A program made the translations under genes and the position numbers. A stretch of 64,000 nucleotides of DNA from Bradyrhizobium retamae. GTDB lineage: Bacteria; Pseudomonadota; Alphaproteobacteria; Rhizobiales; Xanthobacteraceae. Position 1 is the first letter of the stretch, and every line of letters begins with the position of its first letter. The notes beneath the pieces are model-generated. The model searched no databases. It saw nothing but the letters and a program-made list of their open reading frames with translations, and was not told the origin of the DNA. Where the stretch lies: NCBI RefSeq assembly GCF_001440415.1, contig NZ_LLYA01000181.1, positions 1 through 64,000 on the forward strand. The letters are read 5' to 3'. This document shows, in pieces, positions 9,550 through 18,004 of this stretch.

Positions 9550-10533
9550 TTGCACATTTTGATTCTCGGCGCCGCCGGCATGGTGGGCCGCAAGCTGACC
9601 GAACGGTTGCTGCGCGACGGCCGCCTCGGCAAGCACGACATCACCCGAATGACGCTGCAGGACGTGGTGGCGCCCACCAAGCCCAACGCGTCGATTCCGA
9701 TTCAAGTCGTGGCTTCCGATTTTGCCGATCCCGGAGCGGCGGAGCCGCTGATCGCGCATCGACCGGACGTGATCTTTCATCTCGCCGCGATCGTTTCCGG
9801 CGAGGCCGAGGCCGAATTCGACAAGGGCTACCGGATCAATCTCGACGGCACGCGATACCTGATCGATGCCATCCGCCACGCCGGCGGCGGCTACAAGCCG
9901 CGGCTGGTGTTCACGTCCTCGATCGCAGTGTTCGGCGCACCTTTCCCGGAAAAGATCGGCGATGAATTCTTCCATACCCCGCTAACGAGCTATGGCACGC
10001 AGAAGTCGATCTGCGAACTCCTGATCAACGATTACACCCGCAAGGGCCTGCTCGACGGCATCTCGATCCGCCTGCCGACGATCTGCGTGCGGCCGGGCAA
10101 ACCGAACAAGGCGGCCTCCGGCTTCTTCTCCAACATCATTCGCGAGCCGCTCGCCGGCGAGGAGGCCGTGTTGCCGGTCTCCGAAGACGTGCGGCACTGG
10201 CACGCCTCGCCGAAATCAGCGGTGAACTTTCTGGTCCACGCCGGCACCATGGATCTCGACGCGATGGGGCCGCGGCGTAACCTCAGCATGCCCGGCATGT
10301 CGGTGACGGTCGGCGAACAAATCGCGGCGCTCGATCGCGTCGCCGGCAAGAACGTCACCGCGCGCATCAAGCGCGTGCCCGATCAGACCATCATCAGTAT
10401 CGTCTCTGGCTGGCCGCGCGATTTTTCCACCGACCGCGCACTCAAGCTCGGCTTCACCACCGCGGAAAAGACGTTCGACGACATTATCCGGATCCATATC
10501 GAGGATGAGCTCGGCGGCAAGTTCGCGGCCTGA
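9550..10533 (+). CDS. NAD-dependent epimerase/dehydratase family protein, D-erythronate dehydrogenase (DenD)-like
   Basis: A 327-residue extended-SDR enzyme. The nucleotide motif GAAGMVGR is at about residues 7-14, FHLAAIVSGEAEAEFDKGY near 78, the active-site Ser-Ser in FTSSIAVFG and the YGTQK catalytic Tyr/Lys are present, and RLPTICVRPGKPN is a typical substrate-binding segment. Length and these blocks match the DenD group that oxidises erythronate-type acids (recalled). Start: TTG 9550 with GAGGGAG 9 bases upstream; the in-frame codons before it run into the palindromic repeat. It lies between the transporter and KdgK, so it probably acts on the imported sugar or sugar acid. DenD activity itself is not proven, since no OtnK/OtnI partners are visible. 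Confidence 0.8.
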   Translation: MHILILGAAGMVGRKLTERLLRDGRLGKHDITRMTLQDVVAPTKPNASIPIQVVASDFADPGAAEPLIAHRPDVIFHLAAIVSGEAEAEFDKGYRINLDGTRYLIDAIRHAGGGYKPRLVFTSSIAVFGAPFPEKIGDEFFHTPLTSYGTQKSICELLINDYTRKGLLDGISIRLPTICVRPGKPNKAASGFFSNIIREPLAGEEAVLPVSEDVRHWHASPKSAVNFLVHAGTMDLDAMGPRRNLSMPGMSVTVGEQIAALDRVAGKNVTARIKRVPDQTIISIVSGWPRDFSTDRALKLGFTTAEKTFDDIIRIHIEDELGGKFAA

Positions 10534-10566
10534 GTTGATTGCACGCCAGTTCACGCGAATGCGGTC

Positions 10567-11520
10567 ATGAGCAAGGTAGCCTGCATCGGCGAGTGTATGG
10601 TCGAGCTGAAACAGGCCGAAGGGGCTGAGGCTGGCCTGTATTCGCGCGGCTACGGCGGCGATACGCTCAATACCGCCGTCTATCTCGCGCGCCTCGGCGC
10701 CGGCGCCGATTATATCACGGCGCTCGGCGACGATAGACTTAGCGATGAGATGATAGCAGGCTGGGCCGCGGAGGGTGTCGGGACGGCGCACGTGGTTCGG
10801 CTGCCCGCCAAACTGCCGGGTCTCTACATGATCGAGACCGACGACAAGGGCGAACGCCGGTTCTTTCACTGGCGCGATAGCGCCGCCGCGCGCAGTCTTA
10901 TGGATTTGCCGGAGACGCCGGAGATCCTTGATGCGCTCGCCAGCTACGATGTCATCTATCTCTCGGCCATTACACTGTCGCTCTACAGCCCGGAGGGACG
11001 GGCGCGGCTGTTTGCGGCTCTCAACCGCGCGCGCGACAATGGGGCGCGCTTCGCGTTCGACACCAATTTTCGTGCACGCGGCTGGCCCGATCTGGATGTT
11101 GCGCGCTCCGTTTTTCAAGAGGCCTTCACGGCTGCCGATATCGTGCTGGCTTCCACGGAGGATTTGCTGCCGCTCTATCCGGGCGTTACCAACGAAGCCT
11201 TGCTGGCCCGGATTCCCGGCGCCGAGGTGGTGTTGAAGCTCTCGGAGCCGGCGAGCATCGTGCGTCTGGAAGGTGTTCCTTATCCGATCAAGGCCAAGCC
11301 GGTGGAGGCGCCCGTCGTCGATACCACGGCGGCCGGCGACAGTTTTGCCGCCGCCTATGTCGCCGCGCGTCTTGCCGGCGCGGATCCGCTTGAAGCTGCG
11401 CGGGCCGGGCATCGTCTGGCCGGCGTTGTGGTATGCCATCCCGGGGCAATCATCCCGCGTGCGGAGATGCCGTCCGGCCTCATCCCGAACCACGTTCATT
11501 CTCGCAAGGCATCGCCATGA
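10567..11520 (+). CDS. kdgK: 2-keto-3-deoxygluconate kinase, PfkB family
   Basis: A 317-residue PfkB carbohydrate kinase that would phosphorylate 2-keto-3-deoxygluconate to KDPG. The N-terminal GGDTLN block (about residues 30-35) and the C-terminal DTTAAGDSF with catalytic Asp258 are canonical. FDTNFRARGW near 165 is characteristic of KDG kinases. Its last four bases (ATGA) overlap the start of the KDPG aldolase gene, implying coupled translation of consecutive pathway steps. The specific substrate is inferred from family and neighbour; 2-keto-3-deoxygalactonate is also possible. Confidence 0.88.
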   Translation: MSKVACIGECMVELKQAEGAEAGLYSRGYGGDTLNTAVYLARLGAGADYITALGDDRLSDEMIAGWAAEGVGTAHVVRLPAKLPGLYMIETDDKGERRFFHWRDSAAARSLMDLPETPEILDALASYDVIYLSAITLSLYSPEGRARLFAALNRARDNGARFAFDTNFRARGWPDLDVARSVFQEAFTAADIVLASTEDLLPLYPGVTNEALLARIPGAEVVLKLSEPASIVRLEGVPYPIKAKPVEAPVVDTTAAGDSFAAAYVAARLAGADPLEAARAGHRLAGVVVCHPGAIIPRAEMPSGLIPNHVHSRKASP

Positions 11521-12167
11521 CTGCAGCCACAAGGCAGGAACAGCTCGCCACGATCTTCAAGTCCGCGACGGTGATCCCGGTGCTCACCATCGAGCGGCTG
11601 GAAGACGCGGTGCCGCTCGCTCGTGCGCTGGTGGCAGGTGGGGTGCGTGTGCTGGAAGTCACCTTGCGGACGCCGGCCGCCGCGGATGCCGCCAAGGCCA
11701 TGATCGCCGAGGTGCCGGAGGCCATCGTCGGTATCGGCACGATCCTGAACGCCGACGACTTGGCGCGGGCGCGCGCGCTCGGGGCCAAATTCGGTATCAG
11801 TCCGGGCGCGACGCCGGGGCTGTTGAAAGCCGCCGCCGCGAGCGACCTGCCATTTGCCCCGGGGATCGCGACCGCTTCCGAACTGATGCAGGCGCTGGCG
11901 GCCGGCTTCAACATCGTTAAATTCTTCCCAGCGGAACAGTCCGGTGGGATCAAGGCACTTCGGGCCCTGGCCGGGCCGTTCCCGAATGTCAGGGTTTGCC
12001 CGACTGGCGGCATCGGGGAGGCCAATGCAGCCTCCTGGCTGGCCGAACCAAATGTCGTGGCGGTTGGCGGGTCCTGGCTCTGCCCCCCCGCCGATATCCG
12101 ATCCGGGAACTGGCCCGGCATAACCGCCATGTCCGCGCGGGCGATGAAATCGCTGAAACCGGCGTGA
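11517..12167 (+). CDS. eda: 2-dehydro-3-deoxyphosphogluconate (KDPG) aldolase
   Basis: A 216-residue class I aldolase cleaving KDPG to pyruvate and glyceraldehyde 3-phosphate. Glu47 (VLEVTLRT) and the Schiff-base Lys135 (FNIVKFFPAE) match the canonical E45/K133 of the E. coli enzyme within two positions. VGIGTILNADD and CPTGGIGEANAASWL are the other family blocks. The start ATG overlaps the kdgK stop (ATGA). It is the last gene of the uptake/catabolic operon; the next gene begins 56 bases later and belongs to CoA-ester metabolism. Confidence 0.95.
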   Translation: MTAATRQEQLATIFKSATVIPVLTIERLEDAVPLARALVAGGVRVLEVTLRTPAAADAAKAMIAEVPEAIVGIGTILNADDLARARALGAKFGISPGATPGLLKAAAASDLPFAPGIATASELMQALAAGFNIVKFFPAEQSGGIKALRALAGPFPNVRVCPTGGIGEANAASWLAEPNVVAVGGSWLCPPADIRSGNWPGITAMSARAMKSLKPA

Positions 12168-12223
12168 AGTCTGTTCCCCGATAGGCTACAAAAGCCTTCA
12201 GAACCGGAATAGGGAGAACGACC

Positions 12224-13393
12224 ATGACAGCCAGCATCGTCGGATGGGCACACACGCCGTTCGGCAAGTTCGACGCGGAAACCGTCGAGAGCCTCGTGGT
12301 CAAGGTTGCGACCGATGCGCTTGCCGACGCCGGCATGTCGGCCGAAGACGTCGACGAGATCGTGCTCGGGCATTTCAATGCCGGCTTCTCGCCACAAGAT
12401 TTTACCGCCTCGCTTGTGCTGCAGGCCGACCCGAAACTGCGCTTCAAGCCGGCTACGCGGGTCGAAAATGCCTGCGCCACCGGCTCGGCGGCGGTGCACC
12501 AGGGTATCCGGGCTATCGCCTCGGGCGCCGCCAGGATCGTGCTGGTGGTCGGCGTCGAGCAAATGACGCGAACGCCATCGGCCGATATCGGACGCTACCT
12601 CCTGAAAGCGTCCTATCTGCCCGAGGATGGCGATACCGTTGGCGGCTTTGCCGGTGTGTTCGGCAAAATCGCGCAAAGCTATTTCCAGAAATACGGCGAC
12701 CAGTCGGACGCGCTGGCGATGATCGCGGCCAAGAACCACAAGAACGGCGTCGCCAATCCCTATGCGCAGATGCGCAAGGATTTTGGCTTCGAGTTCTGCC
12801 GCGCCGAGAGCGAGAAGAACCCCTATGTCGCCGGCCCCCTGAAGCGCACCGACTGCTCGCTGGTGTCGGACGGCGCGGCAGCGTTGGTGCTGACGGATTC
12901 CGAAACTGCCAAGACGATGGGCAAGGCGGTGAACTTCCGCGCCACTGCGCACGCGCAGGATTTCCTGCCGATGTCCAAGCGCGACATCCTGCAGTTCGAA
13001 GGTTGCACGGTGGCTTGGCAGCGCGCGCTGGCGCAGGCCGGCGTTCAACTCTCGGATCTCTCGTTTGTCGAAACCCACGACTGCTTCACCGTCGCCGAAC
13101 TGATCGAATATGAAGCGATGGGCCTGACGCCGCGCGGGCAGGGCGCCCGCGCCATCAAAGAGGGCTGGACCCAGAAGGACGGCAAGCTGCCGGTCAATCC
13201 GTCCGGCGGCCTGAAGGCCAAGGGTCACCCGATCGGCGCCACCGGTGTTTCCATGCATGTGATGACCGCGATGCAGCTCGTCGGCCAGGCGCCCGAGGGC
13301 ATGCAGCTCAACAATCCAAAACTTGCCGGCATCTTCAATATGGGCGGCGCGGCGGTGGCGAACTACGTCTCCGTGCTGGAGCCCGCGAAGTAG
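12224..13393 (+). CDS. Acetyl-CoA acetyltransferase / SCP2-type thiolase
   Basis: A 389-residue thiolase. The acyl-accepting Cys84 is present (ENACATGSAAV). The usual NEAF motif is replaced by HDCF (in ETHDCFTVAEL), and GLKAKGHPIGATG gives the conserved His. The C-terminal CxG motif is absent: the corresponding place reads MGGAAVANY. HDCF with loss of CxG is the mark of the SCP2-thiolase branch, where the HDCF Cys takes over acid/base catalysis (recalled). It probably performs thiolytic cleavage of a 3-ketoacyl-CoA. The ribosome site GGGAGAACGACC precedes the ATG. It heads a rightward group of CoA-ester genes. Confidence 0.9.
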   Translation: MTASIVGWAHTPFGKFDAETVESLVVKVATDALADAGMSAEDVDEIVLGHFNAGFSPQDFTASLVLQADPKLRFKPATRVENACATGSAAVHQGIRAIASGAARIVLVVGVEQMTRTPSADIGRYLLKASYLPEDGDTVGGFAGVFGKIAQSYFQKYGDQSDALAMIAAKNHKNGVANPYAQMRKDFGFEFCRAESEKNPYVAGPLKRTDCSLVSDGAAALVLTDSETAKTMGKAVNFRATAHAQDFLPMSKRDILQFEGCTVAWQRALAQAGVQLSDLSFVETHDCFTVAELIEYEAMGLTPRGQGARAIKEGWTQKDGKLPVNPSGGLKAKGHPIGATGVSMHVMTAMQLVGQAPEGMQLNNPKLAGIFNMGGAAVANYVSVLEPAK

Positions 13394-13440
13394 GCGTTTG
13401 CATCATGCCGACACGGATTGGGCATCGGCAGCATTCCGCA

Positions 13441-13559
13441 GGGTGGGCAAAAGCGCGCTTGCGCGTTGCCCACCATGAGTGCCGAGAGATGAGGCTGGTG
13501 GGCACGCGGAGCCGGTCATCGGGCGCGCATTCGCGCGACCCAGTGGCTTTGCCCACCCT
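13441..13559. repeat. Intergenic palindromic element, GGTGGGCA family
   Basis: Ends GGGTGGGCAAAA (from 13441) and TTTGCCCACCCT (to 13559) are inverted copies; each half also forms its own stem (GGTGGGCAA...TTGCCCACC). The same family occurs at 31058-31146 and 33533-33616. Confidence 0.85.
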
Positions 13560-13583
13560 ACAAAATCGTCCGGAGCGTGCATT

Positions 13584-13784
13584 ATGAGCAACGAACGTTC
13601 GATGTCAGAGGCAGAACTGAACAACCGGATCAGGATTCTGGAAGACAACATCCGCCAGTTGATCGAACAGGCTGCCGCGGCCTCCGGCGAACGGAACGAA
13701 GCGCGCATCGCCGATCGGCTCAGTCAGCAGAATGAAGAGCTGGAACGGCTGACCCGGGAACGCGACGCCAGGGCCAAGAAGTAA
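13584..13784 (+). CDS. Small hypothetical coiled-coil protein
   Basis: A 66-residue highly charged protein with heptad-like spacing over most of its length (NNRIRILEDNIRQLIEQ, then LSQQNEELERLTRERD), so probably a short alpha-helical coiled coil. There is no signal peptide or membrane segment. GGAG lies 7 bases before the ATG. It sits alone after a palindromic repeat, between the SCP2-type thiolase and the CoA transferase. No function is recognised. Confidence 0.6.
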   Translation: MSNERSMSEAELNNRIRILEDNIRQLIEQAAAASGERNEARIADRLSQQNEELERLTRERDARAKK

Positions 13785-13932
13785 TTATCGAGTAGCCATC
13801 GAAGAAATAGCTGCTATCGCGCATACGCCCATACGCTGGGCGCGCCTTGATCTTCGTAAGCGCCTGCCGTTACTTGGTTCCCAGACAATAATGCGGGCCG
13901 GAAATGGCCGCATATCGGGAGCAAGCTGAGCC

Positions 13933-15135
13933 ATGGGACCATTGGCGGGCATCAAGGTCATCGACATGACGACCGTGCTGATGGGGCCCTATGCCACCCA
14001 GATGCTCGGCGATTACGGCGCTGACGTCATCAAGGTGGAATCGCTCGACGGCGACGTGACGCGGCAGATCGGGCCGACCCGTCATCCCGGCATGGGGCCG
14101 GTGTTCCTCAACACCAACCGCAGCAAGCGCTCGATCTGCCTCGATTTGAAGAAGCCGGTGGGGCGTGACGCCGTGCTGCGGCTGATCAAATCCGCCGACG
14201 TGCTGGTTTACAATGTGCGGCCGCAGGCAATGGCGCGGCTAAACCTCGGCTACGACGTGGTCGCGAAAATCAATCCGCGCCTGATCTACGCCGGCGTATT
14301 CGGCTTCGGCCAGGATGGGCCCTATGCAGCAAAACCTGCCTATGACGATCTGATCCAGGGCGCGACTGCACTGCCGGCGCTGATGGCGCAGACCGCCGAT
14401 GGCGTGCCGCGCTATGTCCCCAATGCGCTGGTCGACCGTATCGTCGGGCTCACCGCGGTGGGCGCGATTTGCGCCAGTATCGTCGATCGTAACCGGACCG
14501 GGCGCGGCCAGCGCGTCGATATTCCGATGTTCGAAACCATGGCCGGTTTCGTGATGGGCGACCACATGGGCGGACTCACCTATGAGCCGCCGCTCGACAA
14601 GGGCGGCTATGCCCGGCACCTGTCGCCGGACCGCCGGCCCTACAAGACCTCCGACGGCTATATCTGCGTCATCGTCTACAACGACAAGCAGTGGCAGAAC
14701 TTCTTCGATGCAACCGGGCGCGACGACCTTCGCGTCCATCCGAAATTTGCGACCTTTGCCGGCCGCGCCTCCAATATCGACGCTGTCTATGCCGAGCTGG
14801 CGCGCATCCTCGAGACCAAAACCACCGCCGAATGGTCGGCTATCCTGGAGAAGGCCGACGTGCCGGTCATGCCGATGCATGATCTCGAGAGCCTGCTCGG
14901 CGATCCCCACATCGTGGCGACCGATTTCTTCCCGGTCGTCGATCATCCAACCGAGGGCCGCATCCGCAACATGAGGCCATCGGCGAGATTTTCCGAAACG
15001 CCGATTGAGACGAAGCGGCTGGCGCCGCGCCTCAGCGAGCACAGCGCCGAAATTCTCGGCGAAGCGGGTTTTTCAGCGGACGAAATTACCGCTTTGGTGC
15101 GCGATGGTGTCACCAAGGCCGTGCCAAACCCATAG
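13933..15135 (+). CDS. CoA transferase, class III (CaiB/BaiF family)
   Basis: A 400-residue family III CoA transferase. The N-terminal block LAGIKVIDMTTVLMGPYATQ, the NTNRSKRSICLDLK segment and GRGQRVDIPMFE are typical. Asp168 (ALVDRIVG) aligns with the catalytic aspartate of formyl-CoA transferase (Asp169). It probably moves CoA from an acyl-CoA donor to a carboxylic acid, activating it without ATP. The acyl-CoA dehydrogenase gene begins 9 bases after its stop, so the two are an operon and the transferase product is a likely dehydrogenase substrate. Confidence 0.93.
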   Translation: MGPLAGIKVIDMTTVLMGPYATQMLGDYGADVIKVESLDGDVTRQIGPTRHPGMGPVFLNTNRSKRSICLDLKKPVGRDAVLRLIKSADVLVYNVRPQAMARLNLGYDVVAKINPRLIYAGVFGFGQDGPYAAKPAYDDLIQGATALPALMAQTADGVPRYVPNALVDRIVGLTAVGAICASIVDRNRTGRGQRVDIPMFETMAGFVMGDHMGGLTYEPPLDKGGYARHLSPDRRPYKTSDGYICVIVYNDKQWQNFFDATGRDDLRVHPKFATFAGRASNIDAVYAELARILETKTTAEWSAILEKADVPVMPMHDLESLLGDPHIVATDFFPVVDHPTEGRIRNMRPSARFSETPIETKRLAPRLSEHSAEILGEAGFSADEITALVRDGVTKAVPNP

Positions 15136-15144
15136 GACGGACAC

Positions 15145-16311
15145 ATGGATTTCGCGCTATCCGCCAATCAGGAATCGATCCGCGACGCGGTCGGCAAAAT
15201 CTGTTCGCGCTTCGACGATGCCTATTGGCTGAAGAAGGACAAGGAGGGCGGCTACCCCGCCGACTTCCACCGCGCGCTGGCGGATGCCGGCTGGCTCGGC
15301 ATCTGCATCCCTGAGGAATATGGCGGGTCGGGGTTAGGCATCACTGACGCAGCAATCATGATGCGGACGATTGCGGAATCCGGGGCCGGCATGTCGGGTG
15401 CGTCCGCCGTGCACATGAACGTGTTCGGGCTCAATCCCGTCGTCGTGTTCGGCACCAAGGAGCAATGTACGCGCATGCTGCCGCCGATCATAGACGGCCG
15501 CGACAAATCCTGCTTTGCGGTGACCGAGCCCAACACCGGGCTCAACACCACGCAGTTGAAAACCCGAGCGGTGCGCAAGGGCGACAAATATGTCGTCAAT
15601 GGCCAGAAGGTTTGGATTTCAACGGCACAAGTCGCCAACAGGATCCTGCTGCTGGCGCGCACCACGCCGCTGGAAGAGGTGAAGAACCCGACCCACGGTT
15701 TGAGCCTGTTCTATACGGATTTCGACAAGCAGCGCGTCACCGTGCACGAGATCGAGAAGATGGGCCGCAAGCCCGTCGATTCCAATGAACTGTTCTTCGA
15801 GAATTTTGAAATTCCGGTCGATGACCGCCTCGGCGAAGAGGGTCGTGGCTTCGAATATATCCTGCACGGCATGAACCCCGAGCGCATCCTGATCGCGGCG
15901 GAAGCGGTGGGTCTCGGCCAAGTCGCGCTGTCGCGGGCCGCGGCCTATGCGAAGAACCGTATCGTGTTCAATCGTCCGATTGGCATGAACCAGGGCATCC
16001 AGCACCCCTTAGCGAAGAACTGGATGGAACTGGAAGCTGCGTGGCTGATGGTGCTCTCGGCCGGCTGGCAATACGATCAGGGCATGCAGTGCGGTCCGGC
16101 CGCCAACGCCGCGAAATATCTCGCCGCCGAAGCCGGCTTCCACGCTTGCGAGCAGGCGGTGATGACGCACGGCGGTTTCGGCTACGCCAAGGAATATCAT
16201 GTCGAGCGCTATTTGCGGGAATCCCTGATCCCGCGCATCGCGCCAATCAGCCCGCAGCTCATTCTCAGTTTTATTGCCGAGAAGGTGCTGGGGCTGCCGA
16301 AGTCGTATTGA
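15145..16311 (+). CDS. Acyl-CoA dehydrogenase family protein, atypical active site
   Basis: A 388-residue flavoprotein with the three-part acyl-CoA dehydrogenase fold: N-terminal helical domain, the mid-domain FAD segment CFAVTEPNTGLNTTQLKTRA and KVWISTAQ, and the C-terminal helical domain containing MTHGGFGYAKEYHVERYLRE. The usual C-terminal EGT motif holding the catalytic Glu is absent; the position reads SLIPRIAPISPQLIL. The helix G position used by isovaleryl-CoA dehydrogenase is also not Glu (KNRIVFNRPIG). The catalytic base is therefore not evident. It is the middle gene of the CoA transferase / dehydrogenase / thiolase-like / DUF35 operon. Confidence 0.92.
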   Translation: MDFALSANQESIRDAVGKICSRFDDAYWLKKDKEGGYPADFHRALADAGWLGICIPEEYGGSGLGITDAAIMMRTIAESGAGMSGASAVHMNVFGLNPVVVFGTKEQCTRMLPPIIDGRDKSCFAVTEPNTGLNTTQLKTRAVRKGDKYVVNGQKVWISTAQVANRILLLARTTPLEEVKNPTHGLSLFYTDFDKQRVTVHEIEKMGRKPVDSNELFFENFEIPVDDRLGEEGRGFEYILHGMNPERILIAAEAVGLGQVALSRAAAYAKNRIVFNRPIGMNQGIQHPLAKNWMELEAAWLMVLSAGWQYDQGMQCGPAANAAKYLAAEAGFHACEQAVMTHGGFGYAKEYHVERYLRESLIPRIAPISPQLILSFIAEKVLGLPKSY

Positions 16312-16324
16312 TGATGGAACAATT

Positions 16325-17461
16325 ATGAGCTTCATCACCGGTGTCGGACTGACCTCCTATGGTAAGCACGAAGGCTCGTCCTCGCTCGATCTCATGAGCC
16401 AGGCGGCCGAGCTTGCCATCACCGACGCCGGGCTGAAGCGATCCGAGATCGACGGCGTTCTTTGCAGCTACTCGACAGTCTCGCCGCACATCATGCTCGC
16501 AACCGTGTTCGCCGAGCATTTTGGAATCCAGCCGTCCTACGCACATGCCGTCCAGGTCGGCGGCGCCACCGGGCTCGCCATGACGATGCTGGCGCATCAT
16601 CTGGTCGACGCCGGCGTCGCGAGGCATATGCTTGTGGTCGGCGGCGAAAACCGGCTCACCGGCCAGAGCCGGGATGCCTCGATCCAGGCGCTGGCGCAGG
16701 TCGGCCACCCCAATTACGAGGTGCCGCTGGGGCCGACGATCCCCGCCTATTACGGCCTCGTCGCCTCGCGCTACATGCACGAATACGGCGTCACCGAGGA
16801 AGATCTCGCCGAGTTCGCGGTTCTGATGCGCGCCCACGCCCTGACCCATCCCGGTGCGCAGTTCCACGAACCAATCACCGTCGCCGACGTAATGGCCTCA
16901 AAGCCGGTGGCGATGCCGCTGAAGCTGCTGGATTGCTGCCCGGTGTCGGATGGCGGCGCGGCGTTCGTCGTCAGCCGCGAGCGCACCGGCTCGACCGGCA
17001 TTCGCGTGCGTGGCTGCGCGCAGGCGCATACCCATCAGCACGTTACGGCCATGCCCGCTCTAAGCGAACTCGGTGCCGAGATCGCGGTCGCCAAGGCCAA
17101 GGCCGCATCCGGTCTCGCGATCTCGGACGTGCGTTACGCCGCCGTCTACGACAGTTTCACCATCACCCTGGCGATGCTGCTGGAAGATCTCGGCCTTGCC
17201 CGGCGCGGCGAGGCGGCCGCGCGCGTGCGGGCAGGGCATTTTGGCCGCAACGGCGCCATGCCACTCAACACCCATGGCGGGCTACTGAGCTACGGCCATT
17301 GCGGCGTCGGTGGCGCGATGGCGCATCTCGTCGAGACGTATCTGCAGATGACCGGGCGTGCCGGCCCCCGGCAGGTCCGCGATGCCTCGATCGCGCTGTT
17401 GCATGGCGATGGCGGCGTGCTGTCGTCACACGTCAGCATGTTCCTGGAGCGGGTGCGATGA
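16325..17461 (+). CDS. Thiolase-like protein lacking the nucleophilic Cys (Ltp2-like aldolase candidate)
   Basis: A 378-residue thiolase-fold protein. Where true thiolases have NACATG it reads QVGGATG (residues 77-83), so the acylated Cys is absent. HDCF is replaced by YDSF (Tyr275), and the GHP region reads LSYGHCG (Tyr323). Loss of Cys together with two tyrosines about 50 residues apart recalls Ltp2, the retro-aldolase of steroid side-chain degradation, whose Tyr294 and Tyr344 are catalytic and which needs a DUF35 partner (recalled). The next gene is such a DUF35 protein and overlaps by ATGA. It probably cleaves a beta-hydroxyacyl-CoA. The start ATG 16325 directly follows the dehydrogenase. 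Confidence 0.88.
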   Translation: MSFITGVGLTSYGKHEGSSSLDLMSQAAELAITDAGLKRSEIDGVLCSYSTVSPHIMLATVFAEHFGIQPSYAHAVQVGGATGLAMTMLAHHLVDAGVARHMLVVGGENRLTGQSRDASIQALAQVGHPNYEVPLGPTIPAYYGLVASRYMHEYGVTEEDLAEFAVLMRAHALTHPGAQFHEPITVADVMASKPVAMPLKLLDCCPVSDGGAAFVVSRERTGSTGIRVRGCAQAHTHQHVTAMPALSELGAEIAVAKAKAASGLAISDVRYAAVYDSFTITLAMLLEDLGLARRGEAAARVRAGHFGRNGAMPLNTHGGLLSYGHCGVGGAMAHLVETYLQMTGRAGPRQVRDASIALLHGDGGVLSSHVSMFLERVR

Positions 17462-17817
17462 ACGAAAAACTCGCCGACTGGACCAAGGGCGCCGAGGCTA
17501 TCGTCTATCAATCCTGCGGCGCCTGCGGGAAGGCGCAGTATTTTCACCGCAGCTTCTGCTCCGCCTGTGGCGCACCTGATCCGGTCGAGAAGCGCGCCAG
17601 CGGGAGAGCGATGGTCTATGCGACGTCGCTGGTCTGCCGCGCCGCGACGCCGGAAACCCGCGCCCACGTTCCCTACAATATCGTGCTGGTCGATGCGGCC
17701 GAGGGCTTTCGCATGATGGCCCATGGCGCCAATGATCTCGCGATCGGCGACAAAGTTACGGCGAGCTATCGGCTGTTTGCCGGAAGGTTGGTCCCGTATT
17801 TCGAGAAGACGAGGTGA
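17458..17817 (+). CDS. Zn-ribbon / OB-fold protein (DUF35), partner of the thiolase-like protein
   Basis: A 119-residue protein with a rubredoxin-like zinc ribbon (Cys20, Cys23, Cys34, Cys37) followed by an OB fold (about residues 48-115, GRAMVYATSLVCRA to RLVPYFEKTR). DUF35 proteins bind thiolase-fold partners and gate acyl-CoA access (family knowledge). The ATGA overlap with the thiolase-like gene implies stoichiometric co-production. It is the last gene of the operon. Confidence 0.93.
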   Translation: MNEKLADWTKGAEAIVYQSCGACGKAQYFHRSFCSACGAPDPVEKRASGRAMVYATSLVCRAATPETRAHVPYNIVLVDAAEGFRMMAHGANDLAIGDKVTASYRLFAGRLVPYFEKTR

Positions 17818-17902
17818 GTGTCAGGCGCAATGCTCACGCAACGAAGCAACCCAGAATTACGCGGAACGGGTGAAAAATCTGAGTGCTTCGACGCGTCAAC
17901 AT

Positions 17903-18004
17903 TCAGTGCCAGTAGAACACAACGCTGGCGATGACGAGCATCGCTGTTACCGCCAGCATCTGCGCAAGCGCTTCCGAGGCCGCCTTCCTGGTGGCTTCCT
18001 TCAT
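17903..18004 (-). CDS. 33-residue single-pass membrane miniprotein
   Basis: A small leftward ORF in the 524-base gap after the DUF35 gene. It starts MKEATRKAASEALA, with a charged amphipathic N-terminus, and ends in a hydrophobic segment (QMLAVTAMLVIASVVFYWH) long enough to span a membrane. AGGGAG lies about 6 bases before the ATG at 18004. The clear positive-charge then hydrophobic order supports a real small membrane protein with the N-terminus inside. Function unknown; no partner gene is adjacent on the same strand. Confidence 0.5.
   Translation of the reverse strand: MKEATRKAASEALAQMLAVTAMLVIASVVFYWH

Noticed and set aside
17863..17890. GGAAC in the gap after the DUF35 gene
   Set aside because: No CGTT at 16 or 17 bases downstream.
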